From positions 1-6,034 of the forward strand of contig JACDEP010000136.1 of the NCBI GenBank assembly GCA_013816325.1: DNA of 6,034 bases, read 5' to 3'. A program made the position numbers and the translations under genes. Positions within the stretch are counted from its first letter, which is position 1, and the number at the start of each line of letters is the position of its first letter. Below are positions 5,940 through 6,034 of the stretch, one piece after another. The notes under the pieces were generated by a model, which was not told the DNA's origin, did not search any database, and saw nothing but the letters and a program-made list of their open reading frames with translations. The DNA comes from Methylotenera sp. (GTDB taxonomy: Bacteria > Pseudomonadota > Gammaproteobacteria > Burkholderiales > Methylophilaceae).

Positions 5940-6034
5940 ATGCAAGACTCCAAACGACAAAACGTCCTGGCGCAAGATTTTCACAAATTTTTAGCGCCTG
6001 CAAAAATCAATTTGTTTTTGCATATCGTCGGCCA
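5940..6034 (+). CDS. ispE: 4-diphosphocytidyl-2-C-methyl-D-erythritol kinase, N-terminal part
   Basis: Only 31 codons and two bases lie in the window, but they end in FLAPAKINLFLHIVG (17-31), the hallmark N-terminal strand of IspE, a GHMP-family kinase. The enzyme phosphorylates the 2-hydroxyl of CDP-methylerythritol with ATP in the cytoplasmic MEP pathway of isoprenoid precursor synthesis. The lysine in PAKINL is conserved near the substrate site. ATG 5940 gives a 16-residue lead-in before the conserved strand. An in-frame ATG at 5916 would add eight residues (MPRSIIAR) but lies upstream of the TATAAT box. Neither has a Shine-Dalgarno sequence. The gene follows lolB by 76 bases, the usual order in beta- and gammaproteobacteria. 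The ATP-binding and remaining domains are outside the window. Confidence 0.88.
   Translation, partial: MQDSKRQNVLAQDFHKFLAPAKINLFLHIVG

Overview
The window is chromosomal DNA of a Gram-negative proteobacterium. Two neighbouring outer-membrane lipoprotein genes (a TPR lipoprotein and lolB) followed directly by ispE form a gene order known from beta- and gammaproteobacteria; in Pseudomonas aeruginosa it is lbcA-lolB-ispE. Moderate G+C and the protein style suggest a betaproteobacterium, possibly Methylophilaceae (Methylotenera-like). That placement is an inference and was not tested by any search.

Left part (1-3043, minus strand, transcribed right to left): a three-gene ABC-exporter cluster. 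In transcription order it holds an ABC ATPase (3043-2072), an ABC-2 type permease with about six membrane spans (2043-1297) and a GldG-family membrane-anchored auxiliary protein (1282 to beyond base 1, cut by the window edge). The gaps are 28 and 14 bases, so it is almost certainly one operon. It is homologous to the GldA/GldF/GldG set first named in Bacteroidetes gliding, but in proteobacteria its substrate and role are unknown. The ATPase ends in a three-fold hexapeptide repeat encoded by an 18-bp tandem repeat.

Middle (3044-3457): a 414-base divergent intergenic region with no convincing gene. On the plus strand it has a strong sigma70-type promoter (TTGACA, 16 bp, CATAAT). This is overlaid by a 7-bp-arm inverted repeat and a perfect 14-bp palindrome, which look like an operator. 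A leader of roughly 175 bases would follow. An imperfect 11-bp direct repeat at 20-bp spacing lies on the ABC-operon side.

Right part (3458-6034, plus strand): a TPR lipoprotein gene, lolB, and the first 31 codons of ispE. The TPR gene is broken in this sequence. Its lipoprotein signal peptide (3458-3643) and its 512-residue TPR body lie in different frames. Adding one A to the AAAA run at 3632-3635 would join them into a continuous 586-residue lipoprotein. This is either a real frameshift mutation or a one-base sequencing error. LolB inserts lipoproteins into the outer membrane, and the TPR protein would be one of its natural clients. IspE is an isoprenoid-precursor enzyme that merely shares the locus. 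A perfect TATAAT sits just before its ATG.
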